Shown here piece by piece: positions 36,363 through 49,500 of a stretch of DNA of 64,000 nt. The DNA is from Apiospora phragmitis (Eukaryota; Ascomycota; Sordariomycetes; Amphisphaeriales; Apiosporaceae): positions 4,588,001-4,652,000 of the forward strand of contig JAQQWL010000002.1 in the NCBI GenBank assembly GCA_038363925.1. The letters run 5' to 3'. A program made the translations under genes and the position numbers. The number at the start of each line of letters is the position of its first letter. Position 1 is the stretch's first letter. The notes beneath the pieces are model-generated. The model worked only from the letters and a program-made list of their open reading frames with translations, did no database searches and was not told the DNA's origin.

Positions 36363-37409
36363 GGCTGCGGCTCACTCTACGAATCTCGTGATGAGAGATG
36401 CGCGTAGTTGGTTGCGCAAAATGTCCGCCTGCCGCTGGGAGCTGACAGGAGTGGGTGGGAAGCGCGCCCTGTGGGCGGTATTCGGAGACGAGCTTGTCAC
36501 CGTCTAGCGAGTTGAACCATCAACGCTCGAGGGAAGCTGGCAGCCCCTGTCGGTAACTATGAGCGCAACGAGGTTGCGGAGGGGATTTCGCGTGATGAAC
36601 AAGGCGAAGTTGGCGATATACTGATGGTGGGTCGCAAGTCGCGTAGCGAGTGACGTCGGTCGGATGTGCCCAGTTGTGCGTGTTAAAAGGAGCCGCGTCG
36701 GATTCTGGGAGTATAAAGTAATGTACAAGGAGCGCATGCCCATCAATTTGCGACGAAGAAGAAGAAGGGAGCCCTGAGAAGTGTCGAGTTGTCGATTTTG
36801 CCCTTCTTGAGCATCTGTTGGCCGGTCCTTTGTGTGGAGTTTGGCTTTGTATGAGTAGTTATTTAATCTGGTCCGAAGACTCCAATGAGGCTCTGGTGGT
36901 TATCCGTCTCTCAACTGCGCACGGACCATGTTCGCTCCGACTAACAAACACCTAACCCATCCACTGAGCTGATTTACTGCCCGAATCGACACCTCTAGAC
37001 TCAATCTACCAGTTGATGTTCAATCTCCACGAGATCCCCGCAATCGAACACTCGCTCCACGATGAAGGCAAGGATCAAATGCAGAGCTGATTTATATGGC
37101 GAGGGTTTCCAGCTTTATTATTATGTCTTTCCCCAGCTCCACAAACTGGTTCCTGATCTTATTTAATCACTACCGAAAACACTTGAATACAGTAGCTACA
37201 GATCAGTGATTAGGTACGATTAGTAGACCATCTGAGTACCCTGTGCATAAATCGGTACGCTATGACGAGGACAGCAAGAACATTGAGAGCGTTGAGCAAA
37301 AATGCAGTGGTATTGAGCTATATATAACACATCGCCAAACTCATACGCACAAATGACCTACCCTAAACCTGTCGTGAGCTTCCAAAAATCGTCCTTTCTT
37401 CATAATAGC
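36363..37409. other. Intergenic stretch between Spt20 and Pex22
   Basis: Holds the Spt20 promoter and the 3' flank of the Pex22-like gene. A 144-codon frame overlapping the Spt20 start on the plus strand is an antisense shadow. No gene seen. Confidence 0.6.
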
Positions 37410-38777
37410 CTACTCCTTTCCCTGTACTCGGCGTTCCCAGTCGTCACCGACCCGGACGCTATCCACCACCACCACACCCCTGCCACGGCCGACACGTTCC
37501 TCTCGCTGCCACCAGTGATCCGCCTTCTCGTCGGGCTCCTCTACACCGGACTCGCTGTCTGCCAATCCACCGTGGCCGCCATTGGCTCCCACGATGAGGA
37601 TCACATCGTGTCTCAGCCATGTCTGGAGCTGAGTGATATGGGATCCGTTGTCGCCGGCCAACGACTCCTGAAGATAGACAATCTCAGGTTGCAAGTGTCG
37701 TAGAATGTGTACGTGACCATTGGGCGAAGTAAAGGGCATAATCATCGAGTCCTTCTCGACTAGCGACAAGGCTTGCGAGTAGACAGCGTTGAAACCTCGG
37801 TCACTGCTTGTTTTGAACCTAGGGATGTTGTTAATAGGGGTACTATGTTTGGGGGGCTTGGGGACATACGAAGGGCTCTTAATTTCCTCTCCGGGAGTAG
37901 TAACCTGTTCATGACCAATGTTTGAGAAGGATGAACTCAAAGAAGGCGGACGTGGGTTACTTGCGACTGTGGCTTCAAGTGCGTTCTCCTTGAGGCCGGG
38001 CGCATAGATCAGAACAAACAACTTGACCTTGGCGAATTCGGTGTTGCGAGGTATGTGGGAAAGAATGGACTGTCACGGAATGTTAGTCAACGGCTCCGTA
38101 TTGGAGTGTGGGAGATGGCATCCTACAGCATGCTCGTGGAATCCGTCTTCGTCAAAATCGTCCATGTTTGTGTCGGCCGAAACGACCACAGCCACTGTTT
38201 TCCTGCGTTTGCTCGTCTCTCGAGGCGGGGCCGGGGACGGGGCCCCCTAGGTAGGCTAGGGGTGTCCCTTCGTGCCTCCGCTTCTTGCGACCAGGTCTCG
38301 TGGTCTGCGTATGCGGTCTTGTCTTCTTCGCGTATGGCCGCCAGGGCACCCCCATGGCAGCACCCACAGCCCCTGCGCCTGCCGCCAGCGTCTTCCCCGC
38401 GTTGGCGAGGAACTGCTGCGGGCTAGGGGACCGCCGCAACGCCCCCGACATTCCCCCCCCCGCGTTCAGGTTGGCCTCTTCGCGTGCTTCGGTGACGCCG
38501 TATGTGGTGCTCCAGCGGCTCTGGCCGTGGAGGGATCTTCCGCGGTGCCGTAGTTGGTCGGGCCCGAGGCGCCGTAGGCCGGGTTGTCGCCGTAGTCGGC
38601 ATTTTCGTAGTCGAGGTCAGGGGCGGCTTGCTCCTCTTCCTCCTCCTCAGTTGATCGTTGACTCCATGCCCAGGCGGCGACGCCGGCTGTGGCGACAGCT
38701 ACGGTCAGGACTAATGGAACCCAATGGCCCCAGGCGCCCCTCCGGCGGGATCGCGAGGAATCGTACGAGGATGACAT
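37410..38777 (-). CDS. pex22: Peroxin 22-like protein (Pex4 membrane anchor)
   Basis: Pex22 sits in the peroxisome membrane and holds the ubiquitin-conjugating enzyme Pex4, which recycles the import receptor Pex5. Exons on the minus strand are 38777-38127, 38069-37870 and 37818-37410, with introns of 57 and 51 nt (GTAGGA and GTATGT donors). The N-terminus is short and basic (SRSRRRGAWGHWV), followed by a hydrophobic span (about 19-38, VPLVLTVAVATAGVAAWAW). An acidic linker comes next, then the cytosolic domain: KRRKTVAVVVSADTN, LFVLIYAPGLKENAL, GHVHILRHLQPEIVYLQESL and a final strand near VILIVGANGG. Exon 1 contains three one-base losses: in CC near 38512, beside CACC near 38346-38348, and in the G run 38233-38236. 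Adding all three gives 420 aa and correct phases at both introns. Family assignment is from topology and motif memory, so moderate certainty. Confidence 0.74.
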
Positions 38778-39405
38778 ATGGGTTCTTTTAAATAGCAGGT
38801 CTCATCGCAATTAATCAGTGCCTTCAAAGGCTGTGTGCGAGGTCAAAGCACGCGACTGGACATAGACAAAGTGTCAAATGCATAAAGATGGTGCAACCGC
38901 GCCTGATGCCAATTGAAAAGGATGGCGATTGGGCAAGGCTGGGGGAGCAATGACGGAGGACCGGGGGGTGGTTGGGGCTGGGCACTTCAACTCGCCAGCA
39001 CCTGGGCCTAGGCTAAAGGAGCTTAGGCCGTGAGCTACCGTCTATCCAGCCAAACTGGGTCGGGCTGATCTAATTGGCTCAAGCCCTGGTGGAGCCGCGC
39101 ACATCGGAGCAGATGTGAATGACTGCGACATGTGACTCTTCTTTCGTGGAGGAAAAAGGCATTTCGCGCCTCAATACGTATATCGACGTTGAGCCAAAAC
39201 AATTCAAGCTTTTGTACCAAATCAGACTACTCCCCTTGGTTGATCGATTAGCCCTCCCGAAATCCATCCACGGATTTCCCATCGTCTTGGACAAGCAAAT
39301 CCTGCTCCCCCGCAATACTCGGATCTCATCCGCCGTCGCTCAAACCCCACCAAAAATCGACTTGTTGCTTGTGTGAAGGGAATCGTGATAGACCACACGA
39401 CAAAG
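38778..39405. promoter_or_regulatory. Divergent promoter region between Pex22 and eIF2B gamma
   Basis: About 630 bases separate two divergently transcribed genes, so both promoters must lie here. No specific operator or TATA element stands out. A short frame at 39119-39376 is not protein-like. Confidence 0.5.
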
Positions 39406-41134
39406 ATGCCCCACGCGGTGTCCATGCCGTCGCCGGGCATACAGGCGCTCATCCTGTGTGGGCCAGGATCTTCCTTTCCGACGTTCACGTCAAACCCCGA
39501 TGAAAACCCCAAGGCTTTGCTACCCATTGCCAACCGGCCTATGGTCTGGTACCCGATAGACTTCTGCTATCGTACCGGAATCACAAGTAAGACCAGACCC
39601 TTTCTCTTCTAGACTTGTTGTTGCGTCTAGCTGACGATAATCGCAGACATCACCTTGATTTGTCCCCGTCTGCTTCAAATGCTATCGGTACAGCTCTGAA
39701 GACAAATCCCTTCCTGACAGGCCTGCCACACCCGCGGCCGGACCTGCTAGCCCCTCAGGATCTCGACCAGAACACGGGTACGGCCGAGATCCTGCGTTTT
39801 ACCAGAGGTCAGAGAGATAGTTACCTCCGACTTTGTAGTGCTACCCTGTGACCTGGTGTGTGAACTTGGTGGCGACAAACTCCTCCAAGCATGGATGGTC
39901 AAGGCTGCCACCGGCTTGATGACTGAGGATGAATCCCCTGGGGCAGCGGCGGTCTGGGTGTGTGGTACGAGACTAAGACAGCTACATCGATCAAGGGCGA
40001 AGAGACGGACTTCATCGCAACCGCGCCCCTCGCGCAACCTCTTATGCCTTCAGCGAAAGACTCATTACTACCACAGCTCTCGAAACTGGCACTCTCTATG
40101 CCGAAAGATTCGATGAAAGATGTTGTAGAAGAAAAAGGGCAGCTTTCCGGTACGACATGGACTACTGCGCAAACATCCCAAACTCAGAGTGCTCACAACT
40201 CATCGGGATGCACACATCTACATCCTCCCGCGGTGGACAATGGACTTCATTTCAGCAAACCCGCGCCTGGAAAGTATAGGGGAGGATGTCATTGGATGGT
40301 GGGCGAAAGCCGGCTGGCAACCTGCGCTTGCCGAGAAGTTGGGGATCAAGAAGATCGCGGAAGGACGGTCAACAGAGGATCAAGGCCACTCGGACGACCA
40401 TGGCGACAGTGTACCTCCTTCTCCCACGACACACGAGCAATCGCCAGAAGCCTCACCGTCCCGGCAAACTTATGCCCGGAGGTCGCTGGCACCTTCCAAG
40501 GTGAAAGAGGATGTGCCTCCTCTGTTAGCTTACATTCACCCATCTGCGCAGCCCGATGCGCCGCTCATCCGCCGGGTCGATAACGCAAAGTTACTATTAG
40601 CCGTCTCGCTGCAACTCGCGAAGCTACTCTCTATAGAAGAGGTCGGCCTTGACGCGGCGTCCGTCTACGCCCATGCCAAAAAGGTAGCGTACCCCGAAGG
40701 CGTGAAGCCGCGGACAACCATCACCAGACAAGATACGCTTATAGCCGACAATGTCATGGTGGAGGAGAAGACGTCGATCAAGGAATGTGTAATAGGCGCA
40801 AACTGCCAGATTCGGGAAGGGGCCAAGCTGTTCCAGTGTCTCCTGATGGACGGAGTCGTGGTGGGCAAGGGCTGCAAACTTACTCGGTGCATCTTGGGCA
40901 AGCGCAGTGATATTGGTGAAGGCTCTACATTGACCGATTGCGAGGTACAAGAAAACCTCCTGGTTGAACCAAAGAGTAAGTACATGCTTGTTCGTGCCCC
41001 CTCTTTTGAACCTCCCTGACTAACGTACCACAGCCGAGGAGAAAGAAAACAAGTTGATGAGCAGCGACGGCTTGGAAGCTACGGAACAGGAGATGGAAGA
41101 GTTCCTAGGCGATGATGAGGTTGCGATTGCCTAG
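39406..41134 (+). CDS. GCD1: Translation initiation factor eIF2B subunit gamma
   Basis: eIF2B gamma pairs with epsilon in the catalytic part of the GDP/GTP exchange factor for eIF2, in the cytosol. Exons are 39406-39586, 39647-40975 and 41034-41134; introns are 60 and 58 nt. The start MPHAVSMPSPGIQALILCGP enters the nucleotidyltransferase-like domain (NPKALLPIANRPMVWYPIDF). The C-terminal part is a left-handed beta-helix of hexapeptide repeats (TLIADNVMVEEKTSIKECVI; LFQCLLMDGVVVGKGCKLTR). The acidic tail ends FLGDDEVAIA; no W2 domain, which fits gamma rather than epsilon. Exon 2 contains five one-base errors: loss in CCCC 39664-39667, gain in TTTT 39797-39800 (RLPEVREIV restored), loss at 39947-39952, loss at 40147-40150, loss at 40186-40192. 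The net change of three bases keeps both intron phases and gives 537 aa. The gene is essential in yeast, so these are probably sequence errors. Confidence 0.92.
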
Positions 41135-42944
41135 TCCTTCATAGTCTTTAGCGACCTGCCAATGATCAGACAGCTAGAAAATAAGCCGACGAAATCAACG
41201 CACCTTCGCATGCCATTTCGCCCACATAGCCTTCCACATACGATTCGACATCCAAGTGTTGACCTGATCTGCAGAACCAGCCATTCCACAGTGGCATTAT
41301 GGGCGTCCCAAGTCAGTGTCGATGTGCAAACTGATGGGCATTTCCAATGCCCGACGAGCTCGAGGATCCGAGGGCTTGGAACGGCTAAGTCAATAATGCG
41401 ACAATTTTGATTAGAGATGGTCACATTGGTGAAATGCTCTTGTCTCATTCGCGTTTACAACAAGCCTATGGTGCATTTGTCACTGCATTAGCGAAATCCA
41501 TGGATGCCCAATCATACCGTAACTGCGTGGTCGCTTATTCGCCCTATCAACAAGGCGGCTTCGGCTTTCCAGACGGAGTAACCCCCTGTTACTACGGTAT
41601 CCTCGATGGCAGGCTGACCCTGGTTGGACAATGGCCCCCCTCAGTACTCCGTACTGCCTACTGTACTGCCCCCCAGCTTGCCCTGGTCGGCTTTTGGCAG
41701 GTATGTTTTTCACACTTGGAGGGTGGTGTTTCTCCAAGGATTACTTAACCTGCATCTGCCAACCACCTACGGAGACATGTATGTGGGTATGCATCTACGC
41801 CCGGCACGCGCACACCGTTGCTTTCTTCTCACTTGCCCGCATGAAGGTGCACCCTCATGATCTGACCACACCCAATCAGGACCCCGGCAACACAGGATCA
41901 GGTCTCCCACATGGTGCTCTTCACCTCTGATTTCCGAAAGCTTAAGCGCGGTGGACAGGGATTGAGCGTAAACTAGCAAAGTTGGTGGGTGGTGAGGGAA
42001 GGGGGCAGGCCGCCTCTCCTGATGATAACATGGACGTCGGTTTTGGCGTTACACCACCTCCGCACTTTCCTATGCTTCTGTGTCACTCCGGCCACCGGCA
42101 GCCGTTGTGTGCGACCATAGTATCAGCAGCGCGTCCCGAGGGAAAGCAGCCCTAATCCAGAGACGGGTGCAGACAGCCCCTGAGGCTCGGGAAATGCCAC
42201 CCCTGTCCGCCACCCGAGAACGACAACAGGCTGTTTCTGTTCTCATATGATAGGCAAGCCTACGATTCTGGCATGATTCTCGCTGTATTGAAGTGCCGCG
42301 CTCTTCCATACTGCAGATAGCCTTTTTTGACAGACGGATGGTACAGTAATAGGCTCGTGTCTGCATATCGTGGTAGCACCGCGATCCTGCGCTCTTCGGT
42401 TGCCAGCAGGTGTTGTGTTGATATCAGATGGTTTGATTGGCTCATCTTGGGGATATCAAGGGCTATGATCCCGGTAGGTTCGCACTCTATTACTCGCATC
42501 ATCCCCAAGACACGGCAGCCTGCAGCTTGACATTCTACACCGTTCGGGAACGATTATCATGATCTATGCTGAGGGTATGGTGAATGCAAGAGTGCAACAG
42601 CAGACGATAACAGGTCTTCGCCTTCATGGACTCGGTGTCTAGCCTTCATAGGGGCTTAAGATAAAGACACATCCACATCATGTGAATCCGTTACAGTATC
42701 ATGCAACTCATGCCTGTCTGTCCGCATCGATGTGACCGTCTATGGATAAACTATCTTGGGGATAATCCGCCAAGTATAAGAAGCCGCAACAGTGCCATGA
42801 TCGTGGAAGTTTCCTGTAAGCTCTTTTCATCTTCTCATATGCTCCTGCCGCTTCCCTTACAACTACCACTTCCGCATACATCATAGCTCAGTCGATTTCT
42901 TCCCCTTACTACCCAACGTGGAGCAGGATGTGTTACAGAAAGCT

Positions 42945-43320
42945 TGCCTACTACAACTGCCCTTCCAAACATACAAAGGAAACCAATATTGAGCCATGCG
43001 AGCTCAGATAAGCTGGGGAGGAATGTGGAAATGACAACCCCGATGAAGAAGATTCCGACAATGGAGGTTACGTTTACCAGGAATTTGCCGCAGAGGAAGT
43101 TTGCTCCGAGTGTGGGTTAGTGAAGGACAGAGATTAGCAAGTCTCCGTTTACCATTCTGCGTCACTAAAAGCGAAATGGTGCGTATAGCAGATGAACTTC
43201 TTGGGGTTTATCAGTCTCATCCGCTGAATTTATTTAGGAAGCTTTCAGACATGGTGTCGACGGGGTATCCGCAGGACACGCATATGTTGCGGAGAAGACT
43301 GTTGGTTGCAAGCAGATAAA
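42945..43320 (-). pseudogene. Possible membrane-protein remnant
   Basis: On the minus strand 43107-42945 reads as a hydrophobic segment (GANFLCGKFLVNVTSIVGIF, then FIGVVISTFLPSL and LNIGFLCMFGRAVVV) that looks like two transmembrane helices. A separate piece at 43320-43220 reads LLRNICVSCGYPVDTMSESF before a stop. The pieces cannot be joined into a gene and no family is recognised. It may be a decayed transporter, or chance. Confidence 0.25.
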
Positions 43321-46300
43321 AGGGGCACAAATATGGTATCAACATTGGTCGGATTGATAGTCTGCTTCTCACACTCTTTTCATTTCATAATTTCGAGTAA
43401 TCTGGGATCTTGGTCCCTATTTCTGTTATCATATTTCAGCTTGTAAAATGCATCCAATGCCCCTCTTTCAGCCTTATACGTGTAACAGTTGTACATCTTG
43501 GCGCGCTAACACCGGCATAATGCATCGAGGTCGCGTAACAAAATGGCACATGACTTTCATACCATGTTGCTGTCCGACTACGAACCTGCGCGAATATATT
43601 CATATAGTCCCCGTATGCCGCCAGCATCACACTTAGAATTTTGCCAGGAGCTTGGAGGATCCACATCCCTAATGCAACTCGCTGAAGGTTACCTACGTTG
43701 GCAGTTCCAAGAAGGATCACCATGCCAGCACATCATACCTAGCGAATCATTGTACGCATCCCTTCGCTTAGAAACTGAGCCACCGCCCCCCCTCCACGGC
43801 CTTTACGGGTCCAGTCCGCCACGCCCGTGTGGTATTCAGGCAGTTCCAACAGTTCCTCCGGCTCGGTAAGGTATCGTACAGCTATTGCCAACTAACCTGC
43901 AGCATTATCTAGCCGTAGCCGAAGTTATGACGCAGATGTTGACGAGATGCAGGAAAAGGATGAGGAATCGCTGCGGCTATGTGAATGGCAAGGCATTGTT
44001 TAACAATCACAGGTTGGTCAAAAACATTGGATAGGTGTGGACATGTGGACTTATCCACCCACTTGCCGGAGGAACAGTTGACGATGGTGCAATGTCGATG
44101 GCGGAGCGGAGAGGAGGAGGGGGGAAGCCAGCCGGCATGAAGGTGTAACACCGCATGTCAAAATTGCCTACCAATCGCATTGGCAGACTGTTCCAATTAC
44201 CCGATTCTGCAGGGGTGGCACAGCGAAGCCTGGGCCCAATGCCATTTCTGCAGAAAACCCATTCTCACAATTGCACTCCGTTCTCTTGTCCATCCAGGCT
44301 TCTATTTCGCAGCAGTCGATTTGACGTTGACTTTAGCTCTTTTAGAAAAGGAACGATTCTATGCAGGGTCGAACTCTATTATACATTATTTCAGCGGGGC
44401 TCGAAGCTTAAAAAAATACAGCCTCAACTCCACTAGAAGCACTACTCTAGTTATTTAAAATTGAGTGGACCTGCCTGCAAATAAACATCATAAACACATC
44501 ACGATGAGGGCATTCATCCTTCAGTTGAGAGGACTCTGTTCCCCAACCCAGAGTGTGGATGGTTGATTCCGTGGTTGTGGGATGAGCCGAAGGCACTCTC
44601 ACGTGTGAGCGACCTACCACCTTCCTATCTGGAACCTTCGCATCAAATTCATATCTGGTCTGCAGGACTGACGATCCCGGCTTCCCAGATCAAGAACAGC
44701 CCGTCCTGCGCTCCCCCGCCAAGGATCGTTTGCCGTGGCGGCCGGCCATCCCAGTCGGCTGTCGATCCAAAGACCTGCAGAAAAAAAAATGAGGGGTTGC
44801 CAGTCCCTTCGCCGCATCGGGCACCAAAGTAAAGTGTGCGAATGCGATTGCGTACGTACCCAGCCCGGACCCAAGATTCGACCGTTTTGCCTCACGTCAT
44901 CCTTTTACCCTTACGTACACCCCCGACACACGCATAAGAAGCGTTGTTCGTTGCTTTCTAAGTATGCATCGAAACGGTATGCTATGTACCTTGCAGCCTT
45001 ATGTACGAAACTAGTCGGATCCGAACGGAGTACGGACATGGCCGATTGACTAAGTAGTGGCCAGGGTCTCGGTTGCCCTAGGCTAGCAACCCCCGGTCTA
45101 GTCTAATCTCAACGGATGGCAGTATCTCCAGCAGACAGGGCAGAGGAAGTTTTGAGCAAACTTCGCTAGGTAACAATTCTAAACCCGTCTTCGAGGCACT
45201 GACCTGAGATTATCCTAATCATAACTACCCTTACGAGGAAAGGATCAAAATAGACGGAACCCTGGCACGTAGCCAGCCTTCCTGTGCCGTACCACATGTC
45301 ATGCTCGAGGGTCAAAAAATGTGCTTGAACCTGAGAGAGAAATCAGAATATGAAACTACAGATACGTACTTGTTCGCCTTTTGCTAACGCCATGTACTCC
45401 TCGTGGGTGACGTACACAACAAGAAATAACATGGCAAAAAGGCTTGATTGGCTGGTGTCGTTTCGGGGCCAATCGTATTCTGAGTCCGAAGAAGCCGTGG
45501 CTATTGGATCTTGGATAGAAAAACGGCATGTGACCCCATTTCGGCTATCTTCGATGGTGTTTGATGTTAATTATAACTTCAGCCCAGGCAGCAATCTGGT
45601 AACCGCCCGATCCAATATCACAGTCATCCGCCAATAATGGTACGATGTGAACACTGAGGTGCGATCTCGGCCTTATCTCATATCGTGCCTGAGCTCACCG
45701 ACACCGAAGGTTCGGCACCGTGGGGACTTCTCATCTCGCTGAAATAGGACAGACAGCTACCTCTCTCTATGTGGCTCTTTATGTTCAGTAATCATGAAAT
45801 TCCGAACGAGAACCTTGGCATCACTGGGTTTTCTCATTTCCATCCACGTAACAACGCGGTCCCAACGGCATTTTCAGAGGCCCAAGCTGATATACATAAA
45901 AGGCCAAGTATAGTCGATCTACATATACATGCATATAGGCACTACTTACCATCCATGTACGAATACATGTAGTGTATGTCTGATGAAGACAGCAGCAAGT
46001 GGCGAAGTTTCCCATGTTTGGGGGGTCGTCACCAATGAGAGTGCGTCTCTGCGCTTTGAATGGCCGACGGGGGATCTATACATAGTATCGATCGTGTCCC
46101 CCATCCACATAGAACGTGCATGGAGAATCGAGAATTCGAGCTTCTATGCTTGATGCTATCAGTGCCTACCTAACAGTTGCCAAAACCATCACCTACGTAT
46201 CCAGGTCACGACTACTGATACCACTACTACATGATAGGTCACGGAACTAGCTGCAAAGGACCAATTTATCATGTACATGGATACATAGGATCATCTAGCT

Positions 46301-46530
46301 CTTTTGACTTACGGCCGGATGCCCATCAGCGCGTGCCCACGAGGCGCTGATGTTCATCATGCACAAACTAGCAGGGAGAAGAAGACGAGGAGGCTTTCAG
46401 ACACCTCATGCAAGCCAGGCCAAGCCAACTGCAGACGGGAGATAGAAGGGTGTCCGTCTTACCGTTGCTACATGTACTCGATCGAGGCTAAACTTTGGCA
46501 TTCGCTAGCCCATCCAACGACGACAGCCAC

Positions 46531-46548
46531 AGCTAGCTAGCTAGCTAG
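46531..46548. repeat. (AGCT)n palindromic microsatellite
   Basis: Tetranucleotide AGCT repeated about four and a half times. Each unit is self-complementary. Confidence 0.85.
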
Positions 46549-49500
46549 TAGAGATAGATATACAAGCTAGCGCTTAGCAGCCGGTTGTTAATGGCATGGG
46601 AAAGTGTGTCCGAGTGGCTGCCACACGATGAAAAGGCAAGCCCCCTGAACGGTGTGGCGTGATTAGAAGGCACGCAGAAAAGGGGGAGAGAACGACGCAA
46701 ACAAAAAAGAAAATTCGGTAAAGATACGACCCCTCCAATACGAGGGGGAAGAAGAGAAGAAGAAGGAAATTCATCAGACTAAAGGTTACCGTAGCTGCAG
46801 CATGGGCATTTTGCCACGAGATTTCATGGTAATGGCAGAAGGTGGCTGGTGGCTGCCCGGGCCGACACCCAGCGGGAAGCAAACTGACAGACAGGCAAAC
46901 AATAAGGAAGTCACACACCACGCCAAAGCACGCTTTTCTTCGGCCAGTCGAGGCTTGAGTGCCAAGAAGAAAGAGGGAAAGAGAATCCTTCTGGTTGCTG
47001 CTACTGCTTAGGATGGGTTTCCGGCTCTCGCGCACTCACTCTCCATCTCTGTGTACATAGTAGGCCAGAGAAAAAGATGGTGCCGACAGCCGGATTGCCA
47101 TGCTGCTTGCTACCTTTGCCCAGAAATCAAACAACACACAACCCCATGTCGCCCAACTTCGTACGAACATGGGTGCGCGCGGGTTTTCGTGGTGGCTGGC
47201 TCTTTAGTTGGTCTACGTTGCCCATCTCTCTCATGCACGCAAGAGCCATGCCATGTGTGTTGATAGGTTTCACAGAAAAAGGGCCAGACAGAACCTTGCT
47301 CAAGATAGAGAAGGCTCGGAAATAGTACACGAGTTCTAGAGAGAGACCGAGTCCACGATGCTGTATTGACCGGTCATGGGCCCAAGTTCGCGGACCGGTG
47401 AGGCACAAGCAAGCAGTTTGCCTGCTTGTCTAGGGTTTAGTTGCAACTTGGCGGAAGAGCACAAACACGGGTTTAGTAGAATAGCGCGGAATTGATCGAG
47501 AACCTGTCACCTACATACATACCTTGCAAGGTCAGCCCGGCCCCGACATCATCAGGGCCTGGAACGCCTCTGGCAACTGACCTGCTCGAGCTGGCTAGGG
47601 TTTAGCGACATATTCTGCCTGATCAGGAGGCAAACACGAAGGCCTCTCGTCTCATGATAGATAGCATTGCCAGAGGTTTTCCATTATTATCTGACGAGGG
47701 TGACGAATCCGGACAGACAAGTGCTAATTAAAACAATCTTACGTTGTTCTTCAGAAGAACCCTAGACCCCTGTGTTGGCAAAAAAGCACTTACGGCCGAG
47801 AACTGTCATTTAGCTTACGGACAGGGGGCAGGGGGGGTGAGGGGGCGCTGCTGGTCAGTACTTTACTGACACTTCCTTGACTCTCGGCACGCCTCCAGGC
47901 ACAGGGTTCTGTCTCGCGTCGATCAATCAAAGATCGCCCAGCCACTCCCCCACTCAAGCTGTCTCTGCCCATCCGGCGCAACGAAGGGCAAAAGCCGTTG
48001 CATTGTAGATTAAGGTGCTGATGATCACGGCCTGCATTGTACACACACACTCACACACCAGTCCGTACCAAGGCCCCAAGTCGCAAACAATGTTGCATAA
48101 TACTTGCTAGTCGCAAGCAAATAGATCCGACGACTGGCTTAGGGGCACGACACGTTTCGGCCTTCTTCGGAAAAGATACACACCCGCAGAATCACACTCG
48201 CAGCCGAAGCGCTATACGCGCAAATCTAGTTGTACCTAGTATCTACTTGGGCGCTTCTGCGCGGGACCCATTCCTGCCTGAAAGACTGCCTATCTGTCTT
48301 GATCGCTAGACGTCACTCAAGCTACTCCAAATATTTCCACTTCCGCCAAGGCAATGACAGAATAGTGTGTTGCCAGGAATGCGGTGCGCTGCTGGTGTGC
48401 GCTCAGGAAGCAGTCGAACTGAACAATTCAGGGTGCGATCATTGACTGAGGATATGAGTACAGACATCGATCGAGAGGCTGACAGCACTTTCCACTTATT
48501 ACCTAAGGGGACTAAACAGGGATCGGGTATGGGGTGCTACGTAAGAAGGAAGTCGTTTTTTTTGTTGGCCTCGAACGGTCGGATGGCGCATTGCCATTAG
48601 ACCTGACTGTGCACTAGGTAGCCACTGGGGCTTGGGGCTGTTAATACCTACATGTAAGCATGTTTGGACGTTTGGACGTCGATACCTCGTTCTGTTGTGC
48701 TCTCTGCAGTGGAAGTACGTACATCTCTTCGTTCAATCCATGACATGAATAGCGGCCAGCACTCCAGCCAATACAATAGGAGGGTCCCCTCGGAGCCAGA
48801 GTACATAGTGATGGACCCGGGGGCCTTCACCTAAGGTAAGCAGTAGGAGGGCACTTGGGCACTGACACAGGGGGGAACAAAGGGAGGAAGTGTTCAGTTG
48901 CGCCCCTCCCCTCTGCCCCATCGAGCCAAGTCCAGCCACACCACCATCTTCACGTACCCAAGGTTCCTTTTTTGATCCTGACTAATAAACCTGCTTCTTT
49001 CCACTTCCATCCATTAGACCTCCCCCAAAAGCAAGCAAAACCTATTTGGCATACGTACGTTCTTTGCATAGCACCCGGACGCAAAGAAAGAAATCTCAAG
49101 CCGCTCAATCTACCTGACACGACAAGGGCGGTCCTCGTTCGGTAATGCACGGCATTGCAGGGCGAGCCGGCCACCTTTCGACCGACCGCCACCCCCCCCT
49201 CCTTTTTCCACTCAAAGAAGGACAGTAGTGCTGATTACTATACGCCAACCAGGATTAAATCGTTGATCTTCCCCAGGATTCCCATTAAGGTCTCATTGCA
49301 GCTAATTCGGAGCCACATTAGGGGACGTCCTTGTATGACGGATCGCCATCCCTTACGAGCCCCAGGAGAATCTGCGAGCCTCCGACAGTGCTTTCGGCCC
49401 CCAATGCAACTATATTCAGAGATCTGAAGCGTTTGCGTCGGCTGTCTGCAGTTGCCATTGGCTCCAGCCCCTGCAGCAAGCCCAGCGCTCGTGGGTGACC

